A DNA stretch of 64,000 nt from Ligula intestinalis (GCA_036362985.1 JAYGXS010000001.1:18492469-18556468); one strand, 5' to 3'. Shown: positions 12,641 to 25,446, counted from the stretch's first letter. Program-made: numbers and translations. Notes: a model not told the origin generated them from the letters alone.

Positions 12641-12868
12641 GTGCAATCCGATATTGAATTAGTAAACAAAGAACAATATATTGTAAAATTTAATTGTCCG
12701 CAGCAAGCAGTGGAAACTGCAACATGCCGACATATGCGAAAAATTGATACTTTTTTGCTAATCGGCATTGACGCAGGTTCTGAGACTGATTATCCTCTAG
12801 CCTTTTGTGAAGTTTTTCCAGCCATAAGAGGATGCGTGCTTTTTAACGAGCTTCGTTCGGACCACTAG
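12641..12868 (+). CDS. Unknown short ORF whose C-terminus is duplicated in inverted orientation
   Basis: A 75-codon plus-strand frame that ends HMRKIDTFLLIGIDAG, a TDYPLAFCEVF segment and GCVLFNELRSDH, then stop. The minus strand at 13525-13660 encodes a homologous ending (HMRKFDTPSLIGSDSG, TDYRAAYYEV, GCVLFYELRSYH, stop). Both remain open although the DNA has diverged, and both stop at the same place. No known family was recognised. It could be a last exon, or part of a transposon lying in terminal inverted repeats. The upstream half of the frame (12641-12710) has no counterpart in the other arm. Confidence 0.35.
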   Translation: MQSDIELVNKEQYIVKFNCPQQAVETATCRHMRKIDTFLLIGIDAGSETDYPLAFCEVFPAIRGCVLFNELRSDH

Positions 12869-13070
12869 CAAAATGTTTTTCTATAAAAAGTAACTACTTC
12901 AATAGTCTGCGTTTTAGATTGCCTTTACAAATTCAAATATATATTATAGAAAAGGTGGACGAAAAATAGTTTTGTAGTCATTTTGTAGCAAATAATGCCT
13001 TCTATAAATTGTCTAATCGAGGAAAGGATACCTTTCGGTTTAAGAAAAGTTTCCGAGTTGACGAATAATT
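12712..13070 (+). repeat. Left arm of a large decayed inverted repeat
   Basis: Matches, as reverse complement, 13320-13690. Shared blocks in order are GACATATGCGAAA, GGATGCGTGCTTTTT, ACGAGCTTCGTTC, AAAGTAACTACTT and TAGTCATTTTGTAGCAA. Similarity fades toward the centre of the structure. The spacer is roughly 250 bp and AT-rich. Confidence 0.75.
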
Positions 13071-13319
13071 TTGAAACCTACTGACTACTACACTAGATTT
13101 CAAGGTTTAAAAACTGCGCACTGTGTACATCCTGTTTATAGCAAAGTACGTTTTCGCTTAAAGCTTGAGGAAGAAGTCGCGTTATTCTCATAAAATGTTT
13201 CCATAGGTGTGGAGCATGCTTTATACAGTATAGGCAACATTAATAAATTGACGGAGCCAATGTATTACGAAAAGACACCTCACAATGGTAAACAAGATTA
13301 TAATAAAAAAATTATAAAA

Positions 13320-13690
13320 CCGAAGATACTCTTGCTTTAAGTGTAAAATTTAGAGAAGGCGTTGATTGCTACAAAATGACTACAATTAATATTTTTTTTT
13401 CTCGTTTAATAAAATATAAAATATAAATATATAAAATGTATTTGAATTTATGAAGGCAGTCAAACCAATGAACAAAAGGCACCTCATCTAAGTAGTTACT
13501 TTCTACAGAACAAACGTTTTCTTAGTGGTAAGAACGAAGCTCGTAAAAAAGCACGCATCCTATCATGACTGAAATAACTTCATAATAGGCTGCACGATAA
13601 TCAGTATCACAACCTGAATCACTGCCAATTAGTGAAGGAGTATCAAACTTTCGCATATGTCATCATGCTGCACAAATTCTGACGCGTACT
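13320..13690 (-). repeat. Right arm of the large decayed inverted repeat
   Basis: Reverse complement of the left arm at 12712-13070, with many substitutions and small indels. The encoded C-terminal peptide on the minus strand keeps its frame and stop codon. Confidence 0.75.
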
Positions 13691-13699
13691 TTATATTCA

Positions 13700-15870
13700 G
13701 GCGAAAGTTTAAATTAACGGATATGGTCACCGATCAAGCCACGTTAAATGACTTAGGTCCTATCTACAATATTTAATCCTTGTTCAAGTTTCAATCAATC
13801 TAGCCTTCGTCACGCCACTCTACCGCAAACAATTGAGATCACGCATGAAGCTCTTTTTATCTTTTTTATATCTTCACGGTGTGTGGCCTGTGACTGCTAC
13901 GTGACCTTAAATCTTACCTTACCCTAAGCCGACAATTCCCCGTCTTGGAGGATTCACATGTGTGTACGCTTAACTCTTTAGCATATAGATGAATACTGCA
14001 CGTGGAATTTTATTTTCACGGGCTCTAAGCAAATAATGTAGGTTCTTATGGAATATACTTAGGCCGACGGTGAGATGCAAATAAGAACAAAAAGATTGGC
14101 GGGATTCCAAATGACGCTTCCAATGACAGATACGGCAATGCCGTTGTTGTTATGTGGTTGGCTGGCAAAATATATTCAGATGCTAGTGTATATTTTTTCA
14201 TAAAAGTAGTAGGAGGTGAAGCTAAGCACGGTAATCTCGCTTTGACTAATTCGACTTTTCAAAAGAATTGTTTGATCCAGTAAACGTGCGTACAGATTCG
14301 CGGGTCACCAAACAGCTTGAAATAATTCATGCCTCTCAGCTTGTTGGTTTCTGGTCCCACGTGGTTAGCACTTTTGTTACATTTCAACGTGGGATGATAC
14401 AGTAGCGAGATCGTTGAATTGATTATGCTTCAACGCAGTGATTTCATCGAAAGCTGATACACAGAGTCCATTTACTATTGCTGCCTGCAGTGTAAATTCA
14501 GCCCATGGGGTAGAACAGTAGAGTGATCGTGCCGACTCTCAGTAATATGTGGATGGATGCCACCAAGTATCAAGCCATTGAAAGGCCAATAATCAAGCCT
14601 GCCTGTGCACAGCATCTTTACATCCACAAATAGCTGGCACCAAAAAGTCTGAGAACGAAATGAACTGCAAGCGTCATATTGGGCTTTAAATTCCAATTAA
14701 GAGGTCTTGGTCGTGGTTCTGTATAGACTGTAAGTAGTCATGAGGAACATACAGATCACGGACCGATGCCTGAGAGAAAAACAGGTTCTGGGAAATGGTT
14801 ACCGAGTTATTCATTAATCCCAAAAAGGAAGATACACCTATGTGTGTAGCCCGAGAGCAGGCGCTTATTATTCCAGCAGCCCCATCAACACCTATAAGAA
14901 CTCAATATTTGCTCTCGTTGGGGAGAGAATGCTTAAATAATGCAGAATTTTGAACTTTAATGATTTCTGATTCGAGATTGTAGCGTTATCACTGTCCGAT
15001 GTTTGCTGCACACTTTCAAGAAATTCTAGATCATCATAAAAATGTAAACTAAAAACAAACTTAAATGCAACCATAATGAAAAACTCTGGCATAAAACCGT
15101 TCCACTCCGAATTTCATGATAATGTTATCCCTTTGCTTGGATTTTACTTTATAGTTCTACCAGATGGAAATTGCTGCCTTTACCGATCGCACAACATGGG
15201 ACAAGTGTTTTCCTGCATGAAAATGGACGCATATTGCTGCCTGCGTTTCTGCAAGTCACATGACACTTGGAAACTAAAGTCAAATGACCCAGTTAAAAGC
15301 CTGGAAGGATATTTTATTGAAATCATGTCTGTTTTAGTTTAGAAAACGGTATTCGCCTGCTACTGAGGACACCGATAGTAGGGCATTCCATATTATCAGC
15401 ATCAACAAAGACACCTCTCGAATGCCAGTCACGTAAAACCGTGGCTTTGCCGAGAATAGGGGAGGCAGGTGGCCCCAAGATTAGAGCTGTTTACTAAATT
15501 ACACTTTTAGACGACTTACAAATGTTCCGAAGATATCGCAGATTCATACTCCCCTCCCTTTTAAGCACCAGCTAGGCACTTTTTTACTTTTCGGCCCATT
15601 TTAACTGACTGGTAGATTTTTGCAGTTAAAATAGAGTGGAAAATTGGCGGTCTTATAGCAAGGACACATGCCTTATATACACCCCATGAGAATTATATGA
15701 TCTGTGCAATAGTGACGCAGAATGTGAGACAAAAGACCTGGATATCCATTGGTTTTCCTGAGATCGATTGAGGCCCGAGAAATCAGATAAATTAAACAAA
15801 AAATAAAATGTCTGCATGCTGGCGGCCTGCAGTCTTCTGCCAAGCTGCACCCACATAACAAATTAAGTTT
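13700..15870. other. No recognisable gene
   Basis: Short frames only (for example 15076-15342 plus, 88 codons, with five Cys residues but no family resemblance). No repeat was seen. Confidence 0.4.
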
Positions 15871-16075
15871 ATGGAAAGGCATCCTTTGGGAAAAAATTAA
15901 TTTTTATTGAGTAAATTTTCGACACTGGATCCCCAGTTCGTCGTCAAACTTGAGAGAAATTAGCAAACAGCACTGTTGTTTGTTAATTTTTCTCAAGTGT
16001 GTCGACGAAATGGGGATCCAGTGTCAAACATTTACTCAATAAATATCACTAATTTCCCAAAGGATGCCTTTTCAT
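15871..16075. mobile_element. Palindromic foldback/MITE-like element
   Basis: A nearly symmetric palindrome about 205 bp long centred at 15973. The left arm starts ATGGAAAGGCATCCTTTGGG and contains CACTGGATCCCCAGTTCGTC; the right arm mirrors it (GGGGATCCAGTGTC, then CCCAAAGGATGCCTTTTCAT). Arms are about 100 bp with roughly a dozen mismatches and a loop of only a few bases. It carries no coding capacity, which fits a non-autonomous foldback/MITE. As RNA it would form one long hairpin. No clear target-site duplication was found. Confidence 0.8.
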
Positions 16076-17770
16076 GAAATCACATTTATTGGGATGCCTG
16101 CCTTTTAGTTTTCTACGAAAAAAGTAAGTTCACTAATAACGTGTTGTTAATCAGGAGGAAAACAAATTCCGTAAAGCAAGGAATCAACTGTGGACTTTTG
16201 ATATTGTGTTTAATGCTCGGTATCATGCTATAGGCCATCAGGTACGGTCCTTAAAAGTAAGCTCTCAGTTCATTTTTGTCCAAACTGGAAAGTTAGCTGT
16301 GTTACTTTTGAAAATGTTTAGCTTATCTACATTCTCCAGCATGAAGTTTACATCTGTCATCAATGCATAGAAGTAATGGTCGGAAAATACATTGGGCTAG
16401 TCTGCTTCAGAGGAGCCGATGTGCAAATATTTTCCTATTCACTTGCAATAAACTGAGCTCCAATTGAAAGGTTTTGTGGAAGAAGACTGTTTTTACCCAG
16501 GGGATAATCAAAGAAATTGGTCTGTGTTTATAACATAACGTTAACCCTCAATTATCGGACGAGCCGAAAGCGGGAGGGCTGATTTATGGGACACTTTCCA
16601 AGAAGACCAAATTTTAATTCCTAGTTTCTATCCAAAACTGTAACTTGCATTAAATAAGCATCTTGAGTAAACTTGTTTTCAGTTATATATTAATTAACAG
16701 ATAGTCTCGTCAAAAGATATTATTCGAGCCAGAATTATTTAAGAACAAAATCCATTTTTTAAAAATAATACTTTGCAATGAACGTATTCGTATAAGTTTA
16801 CCTGCCATGGCACACATCAAGCTTAGGAGTAAATTAATGCCAAATTATAAAAAAATCAATAACTTGGAAAACTAGGCATATCAAATCATTAACTGAAGGT
16901 TCACCGACTACCTCTCTGAAAATAGAATACTGATATTGTTTAGAATTTTTTTAAACTGTCATTTAAATGCTTCTGAATTGGTGGAAAACTTGACGAAAAA
17001 AGGACAACGAAGTTAATTTATAAGGTTTTAACTGTTCAAAAAACTTTGTAAGGACAAACGCCAGTGGACAACTATTGTTTTAAAAAATGAAATATTCTGA
17101 TAATTTTTCCGGCAATACTTTCTGCCTAGACGACTAATCGCAGTGTAGCTGCTGTCAGGGCCCGAAAAGTGCGACCCAAGGCAGAGCGGAACAGGTGAGG
17201 TCCGCTAGTGATTGGTAAATTTTCATCAACGAGATGAAATAGTATTATCTATGGCTCTCCTCGTAAGGCAGACTTCAAAGGAAGCTTTTGTTTCAGGAAT
17301 ATATATTTGCAGTTGAGCTTCCGTTGAACTTAAATCCATTTACTAAGTTTGCAGCCCAGCTGGATTATCTGAATTTTTTGCCCGGCTTATTTTTCAGAAT
17401 CAGCGAATAGCAATTCAAATTTGAATATCTGCAAACTTTGTGTTTTGAACAAGTGTCTGGATTTTTAGTCAAATATCTACAAGGCTCTCTTATTCATCAA
17501 ACCACCATTACCGTGCTATGTAGACTTTGAGTGAAAATAATATTCCTCGATTGCAGAAACCTCGACTATAACACGAATTTGCTTTCGTTCAGGTGCAAAG
17601 TGGACGTAGGTGTATGATTTATATAGGGAAAAATTGCAAACAAATTGTAAAAGGATCCTCTGACGGTACGTGTGAAACCTCGCGTGACGGTCTTAAAGGT
17701 TCACTCACCGCTATTATAAAACGTTCATATTCGGAGTATTCGATGTATCCAAGCCAATCGTTTAAACTTC
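16076..17770. other. No recognisable gene
   Basis: AT-rich sequence with no supported gene, RNA or repeat. Confidence 0.4.
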
Positions 17771-17771
17771 A

Positions 17772-17850
17772 GTGGACTCGATGGAAGTCGAACCCACGAC
17801 AACAAGGGAAAGCCCCATTACAGACCACGTTCTAGGTAAATGAGCATTGA
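17772..17850 (-). repeat. tRNA-like short repeat (minus), degenerate
   Basis: On the minus strand GGGCTTTCCCTTGTTGTCG and TGGGTTCGACTTCC match the tRNA-like unit at 26448-26525 (GGCCTTCCCTGTTGTGCGGGTTCGACTCCC). A B-box like GGTTCGA is preserved; the 5' half is too decayed to fold. Confidence 0.45.
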
Positions 17851-17859
17851 GACCCTACC

Positions 17860-18770
17860 GAGAGCAATTAGTTTAATCTATCCGGGTTCATATAGGCCAG
17901 TTGGTGGTCATCTAATGCGTTCTGCATTGGTTTTTGTGTCTGTTTCAAAGACTTGCACGTCCTTTCGATGCACGGGACATTTAAATACGAGAAACTTAAC
18001 TGGTTTAACTTCAGATTGAACATATTTGTGATTTTTTAATAAGCTGAATATTCCACATCCGCGATTGCGTCATAAATATCAGTGAGTTGTGCAGTGACCA
18101 ATTTTGCTCTGAAGGTAACCCTTTCAAGATAAAGTGGACAAGAAATATCGTAATATTCGATGATTTAAACAAGACATTTTCTACATTAGCTCCTTTGAAC
18201 TGTTGCTATCAAACCTTTTAGTTTTACTATTTTAATCCTTCAATACTAACTGCAGTAAACTTTATGTTGCTGTAATATTAAAATGTATTAGGAGATGATG
18301 AAACGAAACCTTTCATTCATTTAGAATTCACGGATATTCTATCAAATTTTGTGAAAACTACCAAGTTTATTCTGTCCCGATTGCCTGTTAGTTCGCATTT
18401 TCTACTTTAAACTAAAAAGCAGCAATCAAACTTCACTGACATTATAAGCACATTTGGCTGTGAAGAGGTAAATGAGTACTCCTACTGGTAAATACCTCAT
18501 TAAGTATAAAACAGAGTTTTGTTTGATTTCATTTAAAATATTTTGCGTGGGTAATAACCTACCTTTATTCTTTAGGTGAAGCAAGTTGATATTTAAAAAT
18601 GGTAAGTGAACTCAAAATTTATCTACTTGGCGTTGGGTTACCCGAACGAGGAATATGGATGACCTGTATGGCTGCATAAACAGGACATGGTAAAAGGGTG
18701 ACTTCACGATGAATCCCAGCACATACTTAACATACTACGTAATGGCAAGCGCAGATTTAATCCGAGCTCT
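17860..18770. other. No recognisable gene
   Basis: Nothing supported by eye. Confidence 0.4.
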
Positions 18771-18774
18771 ATCT

Positions 18775-18900
18775 TGAACCTAATTTATACACTTCATATG
18801 AACCTTAACCATAACCCCTAACTTAATCAAGACCCTGAACCTAACTGTGCTCTTAAATCTAGCCTTAAACTCAAACTTAAACTTAAATTGAACCGTGATT
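18775..18900 (+). repeat. Degenerate CCTAAC/CTTAAA-rich tract
   Basis: Repeated variants of ACCTTAACC, CCCCTAACTTAA, CCTGAACCTAACT and AACTTAAACTTAAA follow one another over about 125 bp. They resemble decayed C-strand telomere-like (CCCTAA) repeats, or a six-base minisatellite derived from them. Confidence 0.5.
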
Positions 18901-21390
18901 GTAATTCTACAGCTATTGTTTATACTTTTATGAAAAGTCCTATGTACTGTGGATGGTTCCTTCTACCGTCTCCTGCTTAGGCAGCCCTGTAAGCCATCCT
19001 TGCCGAACGATATGTCCTTAGTTTTTCATATTTTTGAATGCACATGGTCTTAAAGCATGCAAGAAACCAACCACAAAATATAAGAACCTACCACAAATGA
19101 GCGATAATATGTTTTCTCGTGATAAGACTCGAAAGCAGATGACCTAGGTAGAGGAAAAGCACGGAACCAAGAAGGATGCCGACCAAGTAAAGTGAACCAT
19201 GCCGCAGCGAAATGATCCATTCATTCTCGTCTACCAAGCCATTCGTGTATGTCCAAACCGCACCGCCAATTTAAATCCAAATAAGGAATATACAATAAAT
19301 ATTTCCATCCTATGTACAACGACTATCATAAGGATTGTCCTCAGATATTCACTTTATCTTACATCTGAATAAAGAGACAAAAAGATGAAATAATCATTAT
19401 CACAAACCGGAGTTCAGTTCTGGAGATAAGATGAATTCAAATTATTAAGCACATTTCAGAAAGAAAGTTATTGAGGGTTGTACAACTTAAACGTCAAGAT
19501 TGAACAAGGAATATTTTATAAAGCTTGTAAATCTTCCAAGAATGCTCAACTTAGCGTATAGCCTTCACAATCGGATGCTCCCTTCGAGGAATGCAAGTTA
19601 TCATAAAATCTAGCAGAGAAAATTCTTTGCTCTCTTCTTTTCTCTTCGGAAAAACATGCAGTTTAATCGCCCCAGACTTTATAGTAAAAAAAGCAGGTGG
19701 TTAATCTGCTTGATCAAATGGTCAGAACAATTGCATACAAGTTATTGGACGTTTTCTAGTTCTGCGATTAATTTTGGATTTCCATGTTAGGCAAATAAAG
19801 CTAATTTGAAGGGATTTTGTCTCCTTCTTTCCAGAATCTCTTCAGGCCAACTTGCAGACAAGTCATTATTCCCTCTTGATAACGCTCAAATGCATCACTT
19901 CATGCTGAAGAATGATGAGGTTAGCTCTACTGATAATACTTAGTAAGCTTCTTCGGTATTCGACATACAATTACTGTCAGCTGCTTGTTTTCGCATGACT
20001 GTCCACAGGAGGGATTAAATCTTTCGATTGTTTCTTATAAAGGTTATCAGGCTTAATGACTTCACACTTGTGTACAAATAGCCAATGTGCAGCTACAATT
20101 ACTTAAATACGAAAGAAGACAAAATCCACAGCTCCAGTTTTGATTTCAGACAGAGAGAGTTTAAATCAACCGATGCATAAAAGGTCTTGATGGAAGTATA
20201 TCTACACTGCTGTAACAGTTTTTATAATCGTTAGGTATGTAATCCAAGACTTAAAGTTAAAGTTAATTAAAACGGCACTGGTGAAAATTCTCCGTTTGTG
20301 CACTTTTAGTTTTTGCATCCTGCTAGGACTGGAAGATTTTAAATAACCAACGAATTTGGACTAATCATTTGCCATGTTTTTATTTCATCACATATTCTCC
20401 TGTCGACAAGAAATTCTATATAGATACGTTGATCTTTCGATGGATCCTGTGTTATATGCATTATACAGAGCACAATGCCATGATCTGAGTATACATTTTT
20501 GAAATCGTTTAACATAATTGAACATAAGTAATTTATAACTAAGGCTGGAATTTGTCCGAAGAGGAAAATGGAAAAAGTATTAAAATACAGAACGGGTATT
20601 TTGATAGGAAGCCACTTTCGGCGAAATTGGCTGTCGAGAAAGAGGTACCTTATATACGGTCATAATTGGTGTCGCTTCTGTTGATCTGGCATGGGTTAGT
20701 GAGCTACGATATCAATTTGGCCAAAACTGTTGTCACCTGAATAAGGGCTTTTTATATTTGCAGACCATTAACAGACATCTTTTGGGACTGCTGTTTTTCA
20801 AATCACATCCGCGTAGATTCATCTGCTGAGCAAACGATAATAGAGGTGCTGTAAGTCTTCATTTCCCTTTTTTCTTTCATGTATTTTTCTTCAAATTTCA
20901 GTAACCAAAAATATCTTGTACGCGAAGATCTTGTCCACTTTATATATTAGCTAGCAACAGCTGTAATTTGTGTGTTTAGGCACGTTTTAGTGAGTATAAA
21001 CATTGCAATTCGCCCCAACTGCAAATGAAAGGGCAAACATGTGCGTAGTGGCCAATAAAATTTTCAGAGTGCAAATGCAGTAAAGCAAAGTTTTGTTCAT
21101 TTTTGAGCATACTAAAAACTTAAATCCTCTGTATGCCTCATAAGTATACTGCCTTCTTTCCTTACACGTCCAATACTATATAGTACATGCTACACGTTGC
21201 ACATTTTATTAAGATAACAATAGGACCATAGGGTATCGGGCACCGAACATTTACGAAGTTATGTAGATATTCCAAAAGTTGTTCTTGTTGAGCCAACATC
21301 GTTATGTTTAATAAGCTTCTAGGAACCCGGGTGTCAGTAAACATTAATTTATTTGTAATTTTTAAAAAGAGTTTATTAAATAGGGCTTAC
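18900..21390. other. No recognisable gene
   Basis: AT-rich, short frames only, no recognised element. Confidence 0.4.
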
Positions 21391-21392
21391 AC

Positions 21393-21410
21393 AGATATAT
21401 ATATATATAT
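21393..21410. repeat. (AT)n microsatellite
   Basis: About nine AT units. Confidence 0.8.
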
Positions 21411-21539
21411 GACAAAGTGTTCATCGAAGTCTAGAGTCTGGTCCTTAAAAGTCATGTCCCGTCCCTTTACTCCCACGTCATGCACCCAATAATTTCCTTG
21501 ACGTATATACATATTTCGCGCGCATAATCCTTCGAAGAG

Positions 21540-21640
21540 CAAAAAAAAGAGGGGGCAATCTCATGGACCAAAGTATGTTTTGATGACGTTTCAAAACCTC
21601 ATTCGCCTCCATCGGGAGAGTACCATACTTAGAAATAAGC
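21540..21640 (-). mobile_element. Solo 3' end of a PLE (same family as 34215-35000)
   Basis: The plus strand here (GAGGGGGCAATCTCATGGACCAAAGTATGTTTTGATGACGTTTCAAAACCTC) parallels 34213-34275 (AGGGGGCGGGTTCATGGACCAAATTATATTTGAAATGTCATTTCGAAAACCTCC). In the 34-kb copy this segment lies just downstream of a GIY-YIG domain. On the minus strand it reads CCCGATGGAG...TTTTGAAACGTCAT, reminiscent of a hammerhead core (CUGAUGA...GAAAC) that has decayed. There is no coding part here. Confidence 0.55.
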
Positions 21641-21649
21641 CAATCGCCA

Positions 21650-24025
21650 CAAAAAACTACAAATGCATTGAGTAACATTGGGATGTAGGTTTTGTTGTTT
21701 CAGCTGTCTTGCTTTGCTCTTTGATTTAAACAGTTTTAGGAAAACTTCAATTGTTAAGACAACTTAAATGTTTGCTTTGAAAAATGAGTCAAACTCTTCC
21801 GCGCTTAACATTCTCTTATTTATTGTAAATTATAAACACATAACTTGAAACCATCGTTGCTATTGCGTTGGCTTAGTAAGAACTAAATTACTGATTGTCC
21901 GTCTAGAGTTTAGTCAGCTTTGCAATTTTCCGTGGATGTTTTCATCCTGGCGTTCGAGCCAATTTGTAAGCAACCTATAAAAACGCTTCTTAACGTAGTA
22001 TATTATTTTGTTAATGATTTTAAGCAGTAGGCTACTGGACTCGTCTCTAAGTTTCTATTCCCTCCAACCAAACAACTATGCCGGATATGCATGTATGCAT
22101 GTGTCCTAGGTAACTTTATACATTCTTTATTTTTCCTTTCTATTACACAGAAGTCTTTCAGTCAAAGTAAGTATCTGCATTTGTTTTCTGAATGTGTTTG
22201 AAACAAGACAACACTCATACGTACTATTTAGCTTTGAAACAAAAACACTTTCAGCATTACTAAATAGACTGAAATTTCCACATTTCAGAATCACGGAATT
22301 TTTCCGCCACAGAAAGTGTCTGCCCGTGGAATATCACAACACCGCTCCTTTTGCAAGGCAAGTAATGCCTCTGCAATATTTTAAAGAAAAAAAATTAATT
22401 CTTATTGTACTTAAAATCTATCTATAACGATTCGGAAGTTATGTCACTCAAGCCGTCTACAGGGTTTTTCCCTACAAATAATTATTTATAATTAAGCGAA
22501 ATATCAAAATTCCTTTCAAAACGTTTTTACCAATCCAACAGCAAAACGGTCCCTGACGGCAGTCCAGTACTCCTTAAACTATAATCCCAAATGGTATGAT
22601 ATTATTTCTAGTCGAGTCAATTGACATGCATTTAAGCTCGATTTACACTGGATCTCGATCAGGTGCGCATCGGGTGACTGCACAACGTTTTTTTTAATTA
22701 TAAGCGCACGTTTTTAGTTGATACATTCAGGTAGAAATCTGTGGCCTGGGAATCGTGTTTTGTTTGAACAGCTGTAGCCTCAATCCATGCATGTAGAAGA
22801 CCAACTTTTTGATTATGACCATTAAGATGATCTAAATGTATCAGAAATAACACACTTATAGGATTGCTTCTTTTATCATGCATACCATAATAAGGGGATT
22901 TTCACCCTTCATGTTACATATTATACTGCTGTTAATGACGGTCTTTAGGTAAAATTTATTTGACTCATTATTTTTTACGAAAAGAAATAGCAAGAATGTT
23001 TCATTTTAAATATCTGCTTTGTCAAATGCCACTACCTCCGCTAAATTTGGAGACCTGTTAGAAACAGCATATGCTTAATTATACTATAAATTGGAAATAT
23101 GTGTTGACCCTACCTACGAGGTGTTTGGTATTTTTGGCAGAAGGAGGCCAGATTATTTAAAAACTATAGATTTGAACGATGCAAAATTAAAAGATACTCT
23201 CTGAACTAAATTCATTTCCGTGTTTTCGCCTTACACTGGAGAATGTTCAACAGAAAATATTCTCTAACCTCGGCTACTGCAGATTCTACAGCAAAAACTG
23301 TGGTTTGCAATGCTGCATTAATCATGACCACTACTTTGCAATCTTAATAAGTAGAACCTGTCTATAGCACACTTAAAAATTGGAAACTTACGCCGGTCCG
23401 AGAGGAAATTGAGGGTGTCTACTTAATGTTAATGTGGGGAGAAGCCTAGTGATAGCTGAGATATATAGGTCCAAAAAGGTCGAAAAGGGCGTGGCTAGAA
23501 AAGTAACAATAAGCAAATGATGGAAATTTTGAAAAGTTAACTTTACTGATGATGAGAATCTTCCTTGAGCAACTGCTGTCACATTCTTAGTCTTCTAGCA
23601 AAACGAAAAGATAAGTTTTTATTTTCTACACGACAAACATAATAAAGTGTGTAGCTTTGGATTAATTTCGTGAGAAGCGACTTCAACCTCTATGTTCCTC
23701 TGAGGATATGATTGGCATACTGAGCGAGTAAACTGGAATCCAAGTAATTATGGCTTGTTTTTTGGTAAATGTTTATCCTAATGGCTGATAATCAACAAAT
23801 TACTTAAACATTCACAGAGTGCGAAGATAGAACCTAGCATTTTTAACTTAAAATAAACCCATGTAACCACGATTTTCAAAAATGTATTTGAATTTGATAA
23901 ACTATACAATTGGAAGGAGTCTGACAAAAACGGTGTTAGTGGTGAATGCTTGATTTTTATGTAAAAACGGTACAAAAACCTTCTTAAACAGGGGAATGTG
24001 AACACCTCCGATTATTTTCACTGCA
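21650..24025. other. No recognisable gene
   Basis: Short frames only. Nothing was assigned. Confidence 0.4.
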
Positions 24026-24029
24026 TTGT

Positions 24030-24195
24030 GGAAACATAACTCTAGCCGCAAATCTAACTTTAGCTGTGACCCTAGCTTCACCTGAAGCCTTAAGATGATC
24101 AAAATCGTACATTTACCCTACCACGCACCTCAAGCTCGACGTCAACGATTTCCCAAACCTTAACTCTAACCATAATTCGAGTAGTAAACTCAACC
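24030..24195 (+). repeat. Degenerate CTAACTTTAGC/ACCTTAACTC-rich tract
   Basis: Variants of AACTCTAGCC, TCTAACTTTAGC, GACCCTAGCTTC, CCTTAACTCTAACCATAA recur. This is a second copy of the telomere-like degenerate motif type seen at 18775-18900. Confidence 0.45.
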
Positions 24196-24199
24196 TCCT

Positions 24200-25035
24200 T
24201 GGAACCAACAGAAGGCATTGAAATAAGCAGAGCGTTCTGTTTCCCAGGTCTATACCAAACATTTTTTACTTAATTGCTTAAAACCGCACCTACGTCAAAC
24301 CATGCAGACTTGACGCGCAAATCCATCCCTTCTGTGAAGGGAATGCATTCCTAGGTACTATCTTATCCATTTTTGATCTGTACCATTTTTTATTTCTAAG
24401 CAACATGAAAAGAGTGCATGTTCTGAGCATCTGGATGAATTATGTCGATTAATTTTCATCAATATGGTCTGAAATTCGGCCTGAGTACATTGTCTTCATA
24501 TCCAAAAGTTTTAATTCTGAATGTGCGCTTTTCAGGGTAACGATGTTTCATCTTTGTCTTTAGTCTCGTTATGTAACATGCGAAAAATTGCGAAAAAACC
24601 CATATCACAAAGTACTTTTACATAAATTTAAAAAATTAAAGATGCAGTTACGCATGCGCCATTTATTCCGTGTTGCATGTGCGCCCCACAATCCAGTTTT
24701 CACACATCTGAAAGGTATCTCCTTTATAAGTAAATGTGCACTGACAAACAAACATGGAATGAGAACGTTTTGTTTCATGCCAAATCATTGGATTCAATTA
24801 AAGATGAGAGCAGGTAGTATCAGTCAGCCCTCTCTGCTATCCCTTTGTTAACTGGGTTGCCGCCGTACACACACAGCAAAGATGTACCTTTGGACACACT
24901 GTCGGTTCATTTGGCAGTGTTTCACCTGGCCCAATTGCAGGGCGCATAAGTAATCGCCTTTGGGTTTGCGTTGTGCTTGCGTCTCTTTCTAAGATAAGTT
25001 GGGTGTCGGCAATAAACTTTCCCTGCGCTGATAGA
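24200..25035. other. No recognisable gene
   Basis: A frame of 87 codons (24588-24851 plus) has no family resemblance. Nothing else was seen. Confidence 0.4.
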
Positions 25036-25039
25036 AAGA

Positions 25040-25110
25040 AACAGGCGAGTTCCTGCAAGAAGTTGAGCAGAAGAAGAAGCGGAAGATGTGATCGCTATAA
25101 CAGACCGTTT
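25040..25110 (-). mobile_element. PLE 3'-terminal stub
   Basis: GAGTTCCTGCAAGAAGTTGAGCAGAAGAAGAAGCGGAAGATGTGATCGC on the plus strand is the same type of sequence as the outer PLE end at 60236-60285 (GAGTCCCAGAAAGCAGTTCAGAAGACGAAGATGCGATCAC). The hammerhead-like core that should follow is absent. Confidence 0.4.
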
Positions 25111-25404
25111 ACTGGCTTGCTGTCACCAATATTTACTTGGCTTTAGAATTAGAAGCAGTCAAGAGCACATTATTTGCAGCAAACACCTGCTAGGTGATGC
25201 AAATTTGGTCATTAACGACTTGGGTACAGAAATGCAAGCAACAACAGTGCGCAGCTACGTACGCAAGTAGAAATAATCATCGTTGGCATGTGGTTGCCCG
25301 CAAAATATGTTCTCTATAAACTGCATCGCTCGTGCCTCTAGCCACCTCAAAGACGGCCGTTTCCAGTGATGTGATAGAGGGAAAATCCGGGAAGGTTGAC
25401 CAAT

Positions 25405-25446
25405 AAACTGCATCATGTTTTTCTTCTTCTTTTTCTTCTTCTTCTT
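25405..25446 (+). repeat. AATAAA followed by a (CTT)n-rich tail
   Basis: CAATAAACTGCATCATG is followed by about 30 bp of TTC/TTTC units. PLE ends elsewhere in the window finish with AATAAA and CTT-rich tails (for example the minus strand of 43384-43440), so this may be another, unassigned PLE 3' end in plus orientation. Confidence 0.4.
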
